Source: Nitrospina sp. LS_NOB (GTDB taxonomy: Bacteria; Nitrospinota; Nitrospinia; Nitrospinales; VA-1). From it: a stretch of 64,000 nucleotides of DNA. The notes below the pieces were generated by a model. The model was not told the origin of the DNA. It did not search any database and was given only the letters and a program-made list of their open reading frames with translations. This document shows, in pieces, positions 49,775 through 58,713 of this stretch (positions are counted from its first letter, which is position 1; each line of letters opens with the position of its first letter). Location: contig LFLA01000003.1 of assembly GCA_001542995.1 (NCBI GenBank), positions 204,195 through 268,194 of the forward strand, read 5' to 3'. A program made the translations under genes and the position numbers.

Positions 49775-49962
49775 GACGAGGCGCCTAAAAGTGTTAATCT
49801 GACATATTAATGTAATTCTTTTTATGCGGTAACACTATAAGAAAATTCCACACCCGTGGGGGTGGGGAGGTGGGCGGAACCCTACGGGGAGTGCTGATGA
49901 GCTACCGGAGGCAGGTGGCAATGGCATGTTGAGCCGAGAAAACGTTTTGTTAGCAGATACGA

Positions 49963-50361
49963 TTATTGCTGGTAGAGTCCAAGGTCACGCTGGGCATATT
50001 TGTAGCCACACTCCTTCTGATTGGAAATCGCAACCATGCCATTGGAGCGATCTTTCAAAGCTTCGGTTTCCGCTAAATCGGCCACATGGGAATCAGACAC
50101 GGTTAATATTGCATTCAATATTCCGAGAGGGGGAAACGCAAACCCCGCCACCGAAAGAGCGGCATCTCTCAGGTCCCTCATGGTGTGATCGGTATCTTCC
50201 AAAGTTTTTATTTTTCTTTGAGCCCCTTCCAACTCGTTTTCAAGCGTCGAACAGGAGGCCTGGTCATCCGTGGACTGGGCAATATATACCTTTCCCGCAG
50301 CACACCCCGAAACCAAAAAACATAAAACACCAGCAACAAACAAACGTGTACAACGACGCAT
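49963..50361 (-). CDS. Small lipoprotein of unknown function
   Basis: 132 residues from the ATG at 50361, chosen because TGGGAG lies about 6 nt upstream. The signal ends in a lipobox VSGC (near residue 19). The mature part has a coiled-coil stretch (CSTLENELEGAQRKIKTLED) and a hydrophobic segment (SVAGFAFPPLGILNAIL). No family is recognised. Its end abuts repeat sequence (49929-49951, TTGAGCCGAGAAAACGTTTT). Confidence 0.6.
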   Translation of the reverse strand: MRRCTRLFVAGVLCFLVSGCAAGKVYIAQSTDDQASCSTLENELEGAQRKIKTLEDTDHTMRDLRDAALSVAGFAFPPLGILNAILTVSDSHVADLAETEALKDRSNGMVAISNQKECGYKYAQRDLGLYQQ

Positions 50362-50817
50362 TTCTACTCCCAACAACTTAATGTCGATAAGTTTTTATAA
50401 AGAATTTGCCCTGAGAAGCAAACCAACTCAAAAGAACTGAGATTTAGGGCCCTAAAAACGAAGAGGTGTGAAAATAACGGAGAAACTAAGGGGGCTTTAA
50501 ATAACTGATCCTGGCTAATAGGTATAACTCATTTCTCCTGAATAAGATACAAAAACCCACTAGGCGTACCCCTTCGAGGCATGAAGTACCCGTGCCCGGC
50601 ATGAAGGTTAAGGGAGAGGACATCACAACTGATGAAGGATCATAACATGCTGCCGACTAGCAGTGGCCCTTACTGGATTGCGAAAAGTTACCTCGGCCTG
50701 ATGATCGGTGTGTTTTGGTAGGGCTGGAGAAGAACAAGGGTGTGGTGACATGGTTGCACAATGCAACCACGATCCTTATATTTAAATAAACCCGCATTTT
50801 CAATACAGGGGGTCGTC
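50362..50817. repeat. Gene-free stretch with repeat modules
   Basis: No gene is apparent. CCCACTAGGCGTACC (50557-50570) is a partial gene-end module joined to a half hairpin module (TACCCCTTCGAGGCATGAAG, 50567-50586). Hairpin-module copy 7 follows on the reverse strand at 50587-50626 (TACCCGTGCCCGGCATGAAG, ending GGACATCAC). CGACTAGCAGTGGCCC (50652-50667) and GTTACCTCGGCCTGATG (50688-50704) are further module fragments. The promoter of the kinase-like gene must be after 50705. Confidence 0.6.
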
Positions 50818-51513
50818 ATGCCTACCACAATGCCAGAATCTATTGCCGACCAGATCATTGCCGACAAAATCAAAGAATGGGAACAGAAAAAACAAGAGCT
50901 GAAAGCTAAGAAAGATATCAAGGAAATACAACTCCATCCATTTCTGACCATTGCCCGAGATTTCGGGTGTAGGGAAGAGGAAATTATTCCCGACCTTGAA
51001 AAGTCTCTGGGATGGAAAGTGTATGGGCGCAACATGCTTGACTACTTGGCGCGAAAGGAGAACCTCAGCCGCAGTTTCCTTGAAACCCTGGATGAACATC
51101 GGCAGAGTCTCATCGAAAACTGGATCAATTTTTTGATTCATTCCGGGTCTATCATGCAAGATGATTACGTGGTAAAGATTTCCCGCCTGGTCAAGGTGAT
51201 CGTCGCTCAAGAGAACGCCATTTTTCTGGGCCGGGGCATCAATTTCATCCTCGCAGACAAAAGGGAAGGTCTGCGTATCCGGTTGACGGCTCCGCTCATA
51301 CAGAGGGTCAAAAATATTTCCCAGCTCAGGAAAATCTCCGAGAAAGAAGCAGAGGATCTGATTCAAAAAACGGATCAGGAACGGCGGAGTTTTACCAAAC
51401 AAAATTTCAACAGAGATTTTGATTCTTACGATGGCTATGATCTGGTGTTCAATACAATGAACTTTCCCAGCGAGAAAATAATCAAAACCATCTCTCTGTT
51501 TCTTAATGCCTGA
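50818..51513 (+). CDS. Cytidylate kinase-like protein
   Basis: 231 residues from the ATG at 50818 (MPTTMPESIADQIIADK), preceded by GGGGGT; an ATG at 50761 is less well placed. It resembles the PF13189-type cytidylate kinase-like family: FLTIARDFGCREEEI, GWKVYGRNMLDYLARK, NAIFLGRGINFIL, RIRLTAPLIQRVKNI and the C-terminal YDLVFNTMNF. The glycine-rich P-loop (usually G-S-G-G) is replaced by FGCREEE, so nucleotide binding may be altered. Function is unknown. A strongly expressed-looking Cys-rich gene follows after 18 nt. Confidence 0.75.
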   Translation: MPTTMPESIADQIIADKIKEWEQKKQELKAKKDIKEIQLHPFLTIARDFGCREEEIIPDLEKSLGWKVYGRNMLDYLARKENLSRSFLETLDEHRQSLIENWINFLIHSGSIMQDDYVVKISRLVKVIVAQENAIFLGRGINFILADKREGLRIRLTAPLIQRVKNISQLRKISEKEAEDLIQKTDQERRSFTKQNFNRDFDSYDGYDLVFNTMNFPSEKIIKTISLFLNA

Positions 51514-51531
51514 TGAAAGGAGGTGAACAGC

Positions 51532-51669
51532 ATGACAATCTGCCCCGTCGCCCTTGCGGTCGGATGTGAGAAATGCCCCATGTTTAAATTCTGTCCACTC
51601 ACTACCGTGCTTGGTGATCAGAAAAAAGAACCGGAAGAAAATAAAAAAGAAGAGCCCAAAAAAGAATAA
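51532..51669 (+). CDS. 45-residue Cys-rich protein
   Basis: MTICPVALAVGCEKCPMFKF, CPLTTVLGDQ, then a Lys/Glu-rich tail (KKEPEENKKEEPKKE). Four Cys at positions 4, 12, 15 and 21 form C-x7-C-x2-C-x5-C, suggesting metal or Fe-S binding. AAAGGAGGTGA lies 5 nt upstream of the ATG, the best ribosome site in this part of the window, so translation is credible. It follows the cytidylate kinase-like gene at 18 nt and is probably its operon partner. I have the impression of similar short proteins in other genomes but cannot verify it. Confidence 0.7.
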   Translation: MTICPVALAVGCEKCPMFKFCPLTTVLGDQKKEPEENKKEEPKKE

Positions 51670-51874
51670 CTGCACCAAAATTGATACCAGTAGTTTACAA
51701 AACTCTTGTTCATTAGAATGGCTTCGGCTCGCCAATAAAGCGGGAACTTAGGTATTTAATGCAGGACAACCTCACCGAATCGGTAAATTCGTAACAAACT
51801 CTTAACGTGAGCTTCATTCGATTGATTTTAAGTAATGCGAATCTCTGGTTTTAATTTTAATTCGGTGTTTGGAA

Positions 51875-52243
51875 ATGGATGGAAAACCAAAATACAAATT
51901 GTTGGTTGTAGATGACAACAAGAGCAACTGTGAACTTGCGCAACGGTTGTTAGAAGATTGCTACGATATTGAAATAGCCTTTGGGGGTGAAGAAGCCATT
52001 TCCAAAATTTATGATTTTAGCCCTGTGGTGATTCTTTTGGACATCAAGATGCCACGGTTGACAGGGGACGAACTGGTAAAAATGATAAAAGCCTGGAGGC
52101 CGGAAATTCATATCATCATGGTTTCCGCCCATTTCAGCCCTGAAATCGAGAAAGAATGCATGGAGAATGGTGCATTCGATTGCATTTCCAAACCACTGGA
52201 TTTTGAACATCTCAAGAAAACGATTCAAAAAGCATTGAACTAA
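51875..52243 (+). CDS. Orphan response-regulator receiver domain, copy 2
   Basis: 122 residues from the ATG at 51875. Receiver landmarks are VVDDNK, the phospho-acceptor Asp in VVILLDIKMPRLTG, MVSAH, and KPLDF. It is closely related to the receiver at 27388. The N-terminal bases (ATGGATGG, AAACC, AAATACAAATT) are almost the same in both genes, whereas Asn replaces the third acidic residue of the first motif here. It has no output domain and no kinase nearby. Confidence 0.88.
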   Translation: MDGKPKYKLLVVDDNKSNCELAQRLLEDCYDIEIAFGGEEAISKIYDFSPVVILLDIKMPRLTGDELVKMIKAWRPEIHIIMVSAHFSPEIEKECMENGAFDCISKPLDFEHLKKTIQKALN

Positions 52244-52363
52244 TTTAGTTCTAATTTCCATCCAACTCTATCTTATAAAACACCTCCGCCTCTTTAACAC
52301 CCGAACCAGTATCACATTACTCAAATCGTGAGGTGTAAATCTTTAGATTCCTTCTTGGGGACT

Positions 52364-52390
52364 ATTGCTACCTGGCCCCGCGCCTAGTGG
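52364..52390 (-). repeat. Gene-end module after comM
   Basis: On the reverse strand the comM stop TAA is followed at once by CCACTAGGCGCGGGGCCAGG, then TAGCAATAG. This is a nearly complete copy of the module also found after ligA, aclB and aclA. Confidence 0.75.
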
Positions 52391-53926
52391 TTAGAACCAA
52401 CTTTCTCTATCTAAAGAACGATATTGGATGGTTTCAGCGACGTGTTCGGACTGCACCGATCCGCACTCTGCCAGGTCGGCGATGGTGCGGGCGACTTTTA
52501 AGATGCGATCGTGCGCCCGGGCACTGAGTCCCAGTTTATCAATAGCCATGGACATAATCTTCTTTGACGCCTCATCGAGTTGGCAATGGGATTTCAGTTG
52601 ATGTGCATTCATGTTGGCGTTGAAATTGTTTTCTTCACTTTGGTGAAAACGTTTTAACTGGACACTGCGTGCCTTTTCAACTCTGATCGAAATGGTTTTT
52701 GATCGTTCCCCTCCGGATTCGGATGAAAGGTCTTTGTACTCCAATGCCGGCACTTCGATATGGAGATCGATGCGGTCGAGCAGGGGACCCGAAATCTTCC
52801 CGACATATTTTTTGATCATCATCGGCGTGCAACCACATTCGCGTTTCGGGTCGAACCGGTATCCGCAGGGGCAGGGGTTCATCGCCGCTACCAACATGAG
52901 GTTCGCCGGGTAGGTGATGGAACCGGCGGCGCGTGAGATGGAGACTTCCCCTTCTTCCAGAGGTTGGCGAAGGACTTCGAGGACATTTCTTTTGAACTCG
53001 GGAAGCTCATCGAGAAACAACACGCCGTTATGCGCCATCGACACTTCACCCGGCATAGGCACTCGTCCACCGCCGATCAACCCGGCATCGGAGATGGTGT
53101 GATGCGGGGACCGAAAAGGGCGTTGCTTTAAGAGTCCGCGCCCGTTTTTTAATTGACCGAGCACACTATGGATTTTTGTACTGGTGATGGCTTCTCCCTG
53201 GGTCATGGAAGGTAGGATGGTCGGGATGCGTTTTGCCAGCATGGATTTTCCGGAACCGGGGGGTCCGATAAGCAAAATATTATGCCCGCCTGAGGCGGCG
53301 ATCTCCAATGCGCGTTTGACGTGGTGCTGGCCCTTGACATCGGTGAAATCCAATTCATATTCGTTCGAGTTGGAATTTTCAGTTTGGGGCACGGGGGTCG
53401 CTGGCTGAAGCTCAAGTTTCCCGCACAAAAACTCCAGAGCCTGAGGCAAAGTTTCTATCGGGTAAATGGGAATGCCTTCGATCACAGAAACTTCGGCAGC
53501 GTTTTGTGCTGGCAAAAGAACACCTTCCATCCCGTTTTCACGAGCCATGGCGGTGATGGAGAGTCCGCCACGAATGGGTTTGACCCTGCCGTCGAGAGAG
53601 AGTTCGCCGAGAATCACCAGTTTTTTCAGCCGGTCGTTTTCGATCATTCCGCTGGCCGAAAGAATTCCCAAGGCGATGGGAAGGTCGAATGCTGAACCTT
53701 CTTTACGGATATCGGCGGGAGCCAGGTTGACGATGATTTTTCGTACCGGCAGGGCTAACTGGGTGTTGCGAATGGCAGCGCTGACCCGGTCACTGCTTTC
53801 CTTGACTGCCGCATCGGGCAGGCCAACGATGGACATGCCCGGCAGGCCCTGTGAAAGATTGACTTCGACCTCGACAGGGTAACCGTCTATGCCCAGAACC
53901 GCCCCACTGTGAACGAGTGCAACCAA
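52391..53926 (-). CDS. comM: YifB/ComM-family Mg-chelatase-like AAA+ ATPase
   Basis: 511 residues. An N-terminal Lon-protease-like domain (GIDGYPVEVEVNLSQGLPGM; LPIALGILSASGM) is followed by AAA+ motifs: Walker A GPPGSGKSMLAKR (near residue 220), Walker B VLFLDELPEF, and a C-terminal Mg-chelatase domain with AAMNPCPCGYR...ECGC. ComM is a helicase for branch migration during natural transformation. The start is TTG with GGAGG 6 nt upstream, the best-supported option. It is the only gene on this strand between the receiver and the acl leader. Confidence 0.93.
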   Translation of the reverse strand: MVALVHSGAVLGIDGYPVEVEVNLSQGLPGMSIVGLPDAAVKESSDRVSAAIRNTQLALPVRKIIVNLAPADIRKEGSAFDLPIALGILSASGMIENDRLKKLVILGELSLDGRVKPIRGGLSITAMARENGMEGVLLPAQNAAEVSVIEGIPIYPIETLPQALEFLCGKLELQPATPVPQTENSNSNEYELDFTDVKGQHHVKRALEIAASGGHNILLIGPPGSGKSMLAKRIPTILPSMTQGEAITSTKIHSVLGQLKNGRGLLKQRPFRSPHHTISDAGLIGGGRVPMPGEVSMAHNGVLFLDELPEFKRNVLEVLRQPLEEGEVSISRAAGSITYPANLMLVAAMNPCPCGYRFDPKRECGCTPMMIKKYVGKISGPLLDRIDLHIEVPALEYKDLSSESGGERSKTISIRVEKARSVQLKRFHQSEENNFNANMNAHQLKSHCQLDEASKKIMSMAIDKLGLSARAHDRILKVARTIADLAECGSVQSEHVAETIQYRSLDRESWF

Positions 53927-54132
53927 ATTCCCTCCAACCCGATTTGATGGTTTGTCGCGGCTATCACCCCGTTTGGTTTGCCGATTAAGGGCTCAACCTA
54001 CACGAGTAGTCCGATTCGGTCAAGTCTGCAAGTAATGGGTTGCTTTTTGGAGGTTCATGAGTTCCGAGGATGGAGTTTAAGAACCCTCAATGTCTTTGGC
54101 TTTCTTAAAATGGTGGGTGGCTTTCTTCTAAC

Positions 54133-54390
54133 CTACCTAATTACAGACAAGGCGGTGCCCAGATTGAAATGCGCATCGGCGTAACCGGGTTTAAGCTGCA
54201 AAGCTTTTTTGTAATAGCCAATGGCCTTTTCAATCTCCCTTTTGTTATAAAACGCGCTTGAAATAAGCTTTTTCAAAGCTCTAAACCCCAAAAATTCCCC
54301 AGCCCATTCTGCCGGCAAGTATTCATTCAGGATATTATTGACAAAATACTGAAATGTCTTACAATACTGCCTCGCACTACCCTGAACTTA
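54133..54390 (-). pseudogene. Remnant of a TPR-containing gene
   Basis: An open stretch without a good start codon reads QYCKTFQYFVNNILNEYLPA, FLGFRALKKLISSAFYNK, then one complete TPR unit, REIEKAIGYYKKALQLKPGY, ADAHFNLGTAL, and stops. A single TPR and no start suggest the 3' end of a larger gene. The 200 bp between it and comM contain no gene. Confidence 0.4.
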
Positions 54391-54507
54391 TGTAAATATA
54401 TGGATTTAGCCGGATTCCAGCCGATGGAATTCATTAAATTATTGATTATTTTAGACTCTCACACCCAAAACCCATTTTAATTTTTATTTGGAAGGCAGGA
54501 GAAAACA

Positions 54508-55776
54508 ATGCAGTTAACTGGCATGCTTTGGGGGCGTAAATTGTTGGACCTCGTAGAATACCCCCACTCGGAAGTCCGGGGTCCTGAACTAAGTGTCGAT
54601 GAAATCAAAGAAATGATAAAACGGCACGGTCAGGTTTTTATCAAGCCTTTGTTTAAAGGCGGGGTCGGTAAAAAAGGCAAGGCCGGTTTGCTGGGCCGGG
54701 TCGACAACATCACCGATGCCCTGAAAGAAAAAGAACGTCTTTATTTTGTAGAACACGTGGATGGATTCCACAAGGCAAAGTCTGACGGCGTTACCTATGA
54801 AGGAGCGGTGCCTGCTGAATACGAGATCTATTTTTCTATTTCCGAAAGCACAGAGCATCGTTGTCCTGTGATGACCATCACCCATCATGGTGGGGTCGAA
54901 ATCGAAGAACTGGGTGAGGATAAACTTAAAGTGGTGCCGTTTGATGCCTTGACCGGACTGAAAGCTTTTCATGTTTCCAACGCGCTGATGGAACTGGGAG
55001 CACCCCCTGCGGTGATCAGCCCGCTGGTGCAGAACCTTCCCAAGCTTTGGGACCTTTATAACAACTACGGTATGTTGATGCTGGAGCTCAATCCCATCCG
55101 CATGCAACCGGGTAAAGGCGGACGTCTGGCTCCGATCGCTTGTGATTTTAAATGTGCCTTTGATCTCGATGACCCGGCTTGGAAACGTCTACACCTTCCG
55201 GCGCATTTGTTCGCTTCCGACTACTCCGAATTTGAACAGGAGATCAACCAGCTTCGGACCTATCAGGGCCAAAGTGACGTATTTGTCATGAATGATAAGG
55301 GGACCATCACTGCGCCGACGTTCGGCGGCGGTGCCAACGCTATGGTCACAGAACTTCTGGGTGAAGACGCAACGATCTCTTCCGACTTTGGTGGTAACCC
55401 TCCTTATGAAAAAATGCATGATATTTCCAGGATCAGTTTCAAATACTGGTTGCCGCAATCCAATGTGCTGTTCATCATCGGCGGCAAGGCGAATAACACG
55501 GATATTTATGAAACCTTCCGGGCCATGGGTGACGGATTGCGTGATTTCTTCCAGACCCACGGGCCTATTCCTCTGTTTGTCGTAGTAGGTCGGGGCGGGC
55601 CCAATGTCATTCGTGGGATGAACTATTTGCAGGAAATTCTGGACTCTTTAAGTATCCCCTACCGTTTCTTCGGGCACGACAGTGCCATGTCCGAAGTGAT
55701 CAATTACACTCTGGCGATCAATGAGTGGATGAAAAACGGTGGCAAGGATGAAATCAAAGCAATGATGAAAATATAG
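54508..55776 (+). CDS. aclB: ATP-citrate lyase, small (beta) subunit
   Basis: 422 residues. It corresponds to the succinyl-CoA-synthetase beta-like part of ATP-citrate lyase: an ATP-grasp region (GRKLLDLVEYPHSEVRGPEL; VFIKPLFKGGVGKKGKAGLL; MLELNPIRM) and the CoA-ligase-like domain (TAPTFGGGANAMVTELLGED; IIGGKANNTDIYETFRAMGD; VVVGRGGPNVIRGMNY). With AclA it cleaves citrate to acetyl-CoA and oxaloacetate using ATP, the key step of the reductive TCA cycle. GGCAGGAG lies 7 nt upstream of the ATG. The stop TAG is the first of two tandem repeat units before aclA. Confidence 0.95.
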   Translation: MQLTGMLWGRKLLDLVEYPHSEVRGPELSVDEIKEMIKRHGQVFIKPLFKGGVGKKGKAGLLGRVDNITDALKEKERLYFVEHVDGFHKAKSDGVTYEGAVPAEYEIYFSISESTEHRCPVMTITHHGGVEIEELGEDKLKVVPFDALTGLKAFHVSNALMELGAPPAVISPLVQNLPKLWDLYNNYGMLMLELNPIRMQPGKGGRLAPIACDFKCAFDLDDPAWKRLHLPAHLFASDYSEFEQEINQLRTYQGQSDVFVMNDKGTITAPTFGGGANAMVTELLGEDATISSDFGGNPPYEKMHDISRISFKYWLPQSNVLFIIGGKANNTDIYETFRAMGDGLRDFFQTHGPIPLFVVVGRGGPNVIRGMNYLQEILDSLSIPYRFFGHDSAMSEVINYTLAINEWMKNGGKDEIKAMMKI

Positions 55777-55970
55777 TGCTCTGCCGGAGCGCAGGGCAAT
55801 GGCTCAATGGGTCGAGATAAACCCTTTGAGTACTAAAAACACATTACTCATTACCAGCGGCGGTTCGCCGCCCACTAGGCGTGGGGCCAGCGTGCAATAA
55901 CTCGTCAAGCCGCGAGAATGTTTGCCCGCGAGTTAAAAACATTACTTAATACCAGCGGCGGTTCGCCGCT
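55777..55970 (+). repeat. Two tandem copies of the gene-end element between aclB and aclA
   Basis: Unit 1 begins at the aclB stop (TAGTGCTCTGCCGGAGCGCA, GGGCAATGG) and ends with TTACCAGCGGCGGTTCGCCG C at 55871. Unit 2 begins CCACTAGGCGTGGGGCCAGC (55872-55891), GTGCAATAACTCG, and ends with the same ACCAGCGGCGGTTCGCCGC at 55969. Both contain TAAAAAC-ATTACT before that. The two are about 98 bp apart, diverged in the middle. The palindrome GGCGGTTCGCC can form a hairpin that could affect aclA expression. Confidence 0.75.
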
Positions 55971-55998
55971 AAAACCGTTTTTCGTTTTGGAGGTTTGA

Positions 55999-58713
55999 AT
56001 GCATAAGCAAGGCGTGGGAGATTTCCCCTTTTACTGTGGCATCAACTCCTTGTCTGAACTGGCTGTCAAAGAAGACAGGGTTGTTGTCTTAAACATTCTG
56101 GGCAAAGAAAGTTCAGGAGTAACCCCTGTCAGCAACGATTATTCCGGTGGCAATATTGTGTTCGGCACCGGACCGGGTAAATCTGGTAAATCCTTGACAA
56201 CCAAATCGGGGAAAATCCCGGTTTACAACTCTATTAGAGAAGGTCTTGATGCGGGACATAAATTCAATACGGTAGTAGTCTATTTGCCACCTTCGGGTGT
56301 AAAAGATGGGATCGCCGAAGCGGTGCGCGAAAATCCGGATTTAACAAAAGCCATCATTCTAACCGAGAAAGTGTCGGTCAAAGATTCCCGTATTATGCGC
56401 GCTATTTGTCAAGCCAACGGCGTTGACTTGTTTGGCGGCAATTGCCTCGGGCTTGCAGATGCCTGGAACCACATTCGCCTCGGTGGTGCGCTGGGAGGCA
56501 ACGCTCCCGAAGAGTCTCTGGTCAAGGGAACGGTGGCTCTGTTCTCCAATTCCGGTAACTTCACCACCACTATCGCAGTTTATCTGACCACGGAGGGGTG
56601 GGGCACCACCACTTCTGTTTCCAGCGGTAAGGATGTTTATATCCAGTATGGCGCGAAAGAGTTTTTGCATGCCTTTGATAATGATGATCGCTCAAAAGTG
56701 GCAGTTATGTACAGTGAGCCGGGTGGATATTATGAATACGGTCTCAAATCAAAAAAACCCATTGTCGCCTGTGTGGTTGGGCGCTGGAAAGCCAGATTGA
56801 CCAAAGCCTGTGGTCACGCTGGATCGCTGGCGGGTTCCGGAGATGATGCCTTGGCCAAGGAACAGTGGTTCATGGATTATTTTGGCGTGGATGGGATTTA
56901 CACCCCACAAAAACCTATCCTCTCCAAAAAAGGTGCATTGGTGACCAATATTGCGCATATTCCTGAGGCCGTAAGCAAAGTCATGGAGCTTAACGGGCAA
57001 AAGCCTGACTTTGAGCCTAAAGGAAGCCTGGACTTGAAAAGTTGGTTTGGCAATAATCAGGGCCTGTCGTTACCGCCTGAACTGGATGTTCCGGTTGTTG
57101 AGGCAGCCGAGCCTTATAACCAGCAGATTGAAGCTCTGAACAAAATGGTCGGCGCCCAGCATCGGCGGGAAACCCTCAAGGATGCCAGTGGCGCTTCCAT
57201 GATGGACCCGAAAACCCAGGTTTCAAAAATCCACGGCACATCTATTCTCGATGCTTCGGTGAAAACCTTTGAAGCTAATCTGGTGTTCGCATTGACCCGG
57301 GTTTATACCTGTGATTATGGTGAAAAAATTGCCAACATTGTATTGAACATGTATGTCAACCAACACGGGCAGGCCACCTTGGCCGCAGCAGAAGCTTCAA
57401 GAGAAATGGGCAACTCACCGAATACAGTGGTGTCCTCGGCGGTTGCCATCTGCGGTAAAAAAATGGTGCAAAAAGCCATGGATACTTCTGCAGCACTGAC
57501 AGAATTGTTCCAGTTTACCAAGATGAACGATGTGCGCGAGAAGTTTGATTATGCCACCCAATTGAAAGAAGCTGATAAGTATAAAGACGCGCTCCTCGCT
57601 GATGGGGATGATCCCTGTGCTAAAAAGCTGGCCGATTGTCTCAACAAAGCCGGTTACTCTGTCCTTGTCCAGTTTGTGCAGGATTTTGCAGAAGCCAATG
57701 GTGGCAAGCTGTCAACCGATGCGCTTTTTGGCGCCGTGTGGACCACTCTGGGGTGGGAAGCCTTGAGAAGCAAAAAGATTTCCAAAGTCACGCTGTCGCG
57801 TTTACCTTGGTACTCGCGCATCTACAGCACCATTGTCGGTGTTTCTGCGCCAGCATCCCGACACGGCGAAGACAGCATCGCTGGAGTGAAACTGGAAGAG
57901 TTGATTCCCAACTACAGTTTCACCAAAACGGCGTTCGTCACGCTTCTGGGTCGTCAGCCTTCCGAATCGGAACTCTATGAGTTCCAGGTTTTGCTCGGGC
58001 TCATCATCACCAATGGACCGGGTACCATCTCGGCGCAGGGTTCCAAGGGCGCGGTCAGTGCAGATGGACCGGAACAACCGCAACGGGTTCAGATTAACAA
58101 AGCCTTCATTGGTTTCCTCACCCATACCGGATTTGCCCATGGCGGAAACGGTTACGAGGCCGCGGCCTTCCTGCTTGAAAATTTTAAAGGCAAAGGTCTT
58201 AAAAGTGCTGCCGACACCGAGCATGGACTCGACCTCGATGCCATGGCCATGGAAGTGGCGAACAACTACGCAGATTATAAAAAGAAACAGAAAGCCATTG
58301 GCAATCTCGATTATGCCAAATTGCCCTGTATCAACCATCCGATCTTCAAGGGGAAAGATGTGAACTACGATCCCCGCGAAGTTTTTGTGCGGGACCTCTT
58401 TAAAGAAAAGGGCATCAATAATATCTTTCTTGATTTCTACCACAGTCTTGTTGAGTCTCTCTTCAAGACCAAGGTCAGTAAAAATGTTTACTGCGTTAAT
58501 ATTGATGCGGTCATCGCTGTTATCCTGCTCAAGGTTGTCTGGGCTGATTTCAATGAAGGCAAGATGAAAGAAGAGGATATCGAGTCCGCCAGCTTCGCCA
58601 CCTTCCTGTTCGGCAGGATGATCGGTTGCGCTGCGGAAATTGATGACCACACTTCACGCGGTAAAAATATGGATACCCGCACCCCGGCCAGTAAATGCAG
58701 TTACGTAGGTTAA
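55999..58713 (+). CDS. aclA: ATP-citrate lyase, large (alpha) subunit
   Basis: 904 residues, far longer than the roughly 610 of Chlorobium AclA. The N-terminal part is succinyl-CoA-synthetase alpha-like, with the phospho-histidine His273 in ACGHAGSLAGSGD. The C-terminal half has the citrate-synthase-like fold, for example ITNGPGTISAQGSKGAVSAD, FLTHTGFAHGGNGYEAAAFL and IDDHTSRG. The long version resembles the second type of two-subunit ACL of Nitrospira/Leptospirillum-like organisms, as far as I recall. GGAGG lies 6 nt upstream of the ATG. It is followed by a gene-end module and a strong terminator. Confidence 0.93.
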   Translation: MHKQGVGDFPFYCGINSLSELAVKEDRVVVLNILGKESSGVTPVSNDYSGGNIVFGTGPGKSGKSLTTKSGKIPVYNSIREGLDAGHKFNTVVVYLPPSGVKDGIAEAVRENPDLTKAIILTEKVSVKDSRIMRAICQANGVDLFGGNCLGLADAWNHIRLGGALGGNAPEESLVKGTVALFSNSGNFTTTIAVYLTTEGWGTTTSVSSGKDVYIQYGAKEFLHAFDNDDRSKVAVMYSEPGGYYEYGLKSKKPIVACVVGRWKARLTKACGHAGSLAGSGDDALAKEQWFMDYFGVDGIYTPQKPILSKKGALVTNIAHIPEAVSKVMELNGQKPDFEPKGSLDLKSWFGNNQGLSLPPELDVPVVEAAEPYNQQIEALNKMVGAQHRRETLKDASGASMMDPKTQVSKIHGTSILDASVKTFEANLVFALTRVYTCDYGEKIANIVLNMYVNQHGQATLAAAEASREMGNSPNTVVSSAVAICGKKMVQKAMDTSAALTELFQFTKMNDVREKFDYATQLKEADKYKDALLADGDDPCAKKLADCLNKAGYSVLVQFVQDFAEANGGKLSTDALFGAVWTTLGWEALRSKKISKVTLSRLPWYSRIYSTIVGVSAPASRHGEDSIAGVKLEELIPNYSFTKTAFVTLLGRQPSESELYEFQVLLGLIITNGPGTISAQGSKGAVSADGPEQPQRVQINKAFIGFLTHTGFAHGGNGYEAAAFLLENFKGKGLKSAADTEHGLDLDAMAMEVANNYADYKKKQKAIGNLDYAKLPCINHPIFKGKDVNYDPREVFVRDLFKEKGINNIFLDFYHSLVESLFKTKVSKNVYCVNIDAVIAVILLKVVWADFNEGKMKEEDIESASFATFLFGRMIGCAAEIDDHTSRGKNMDTRTPASKCSYVG

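Noticed and set aside
50800-51735. 311-codon reverse open frame
   Set aside because: Antisense to the kinase-like and Cys-rich genes; Phe/His-rich composition of a complementary-strand frame.
57802-58650. 282-codon reverse open frame inside aclA
   Set aside because: Shadow of aclA on the opposite strand without any domain.
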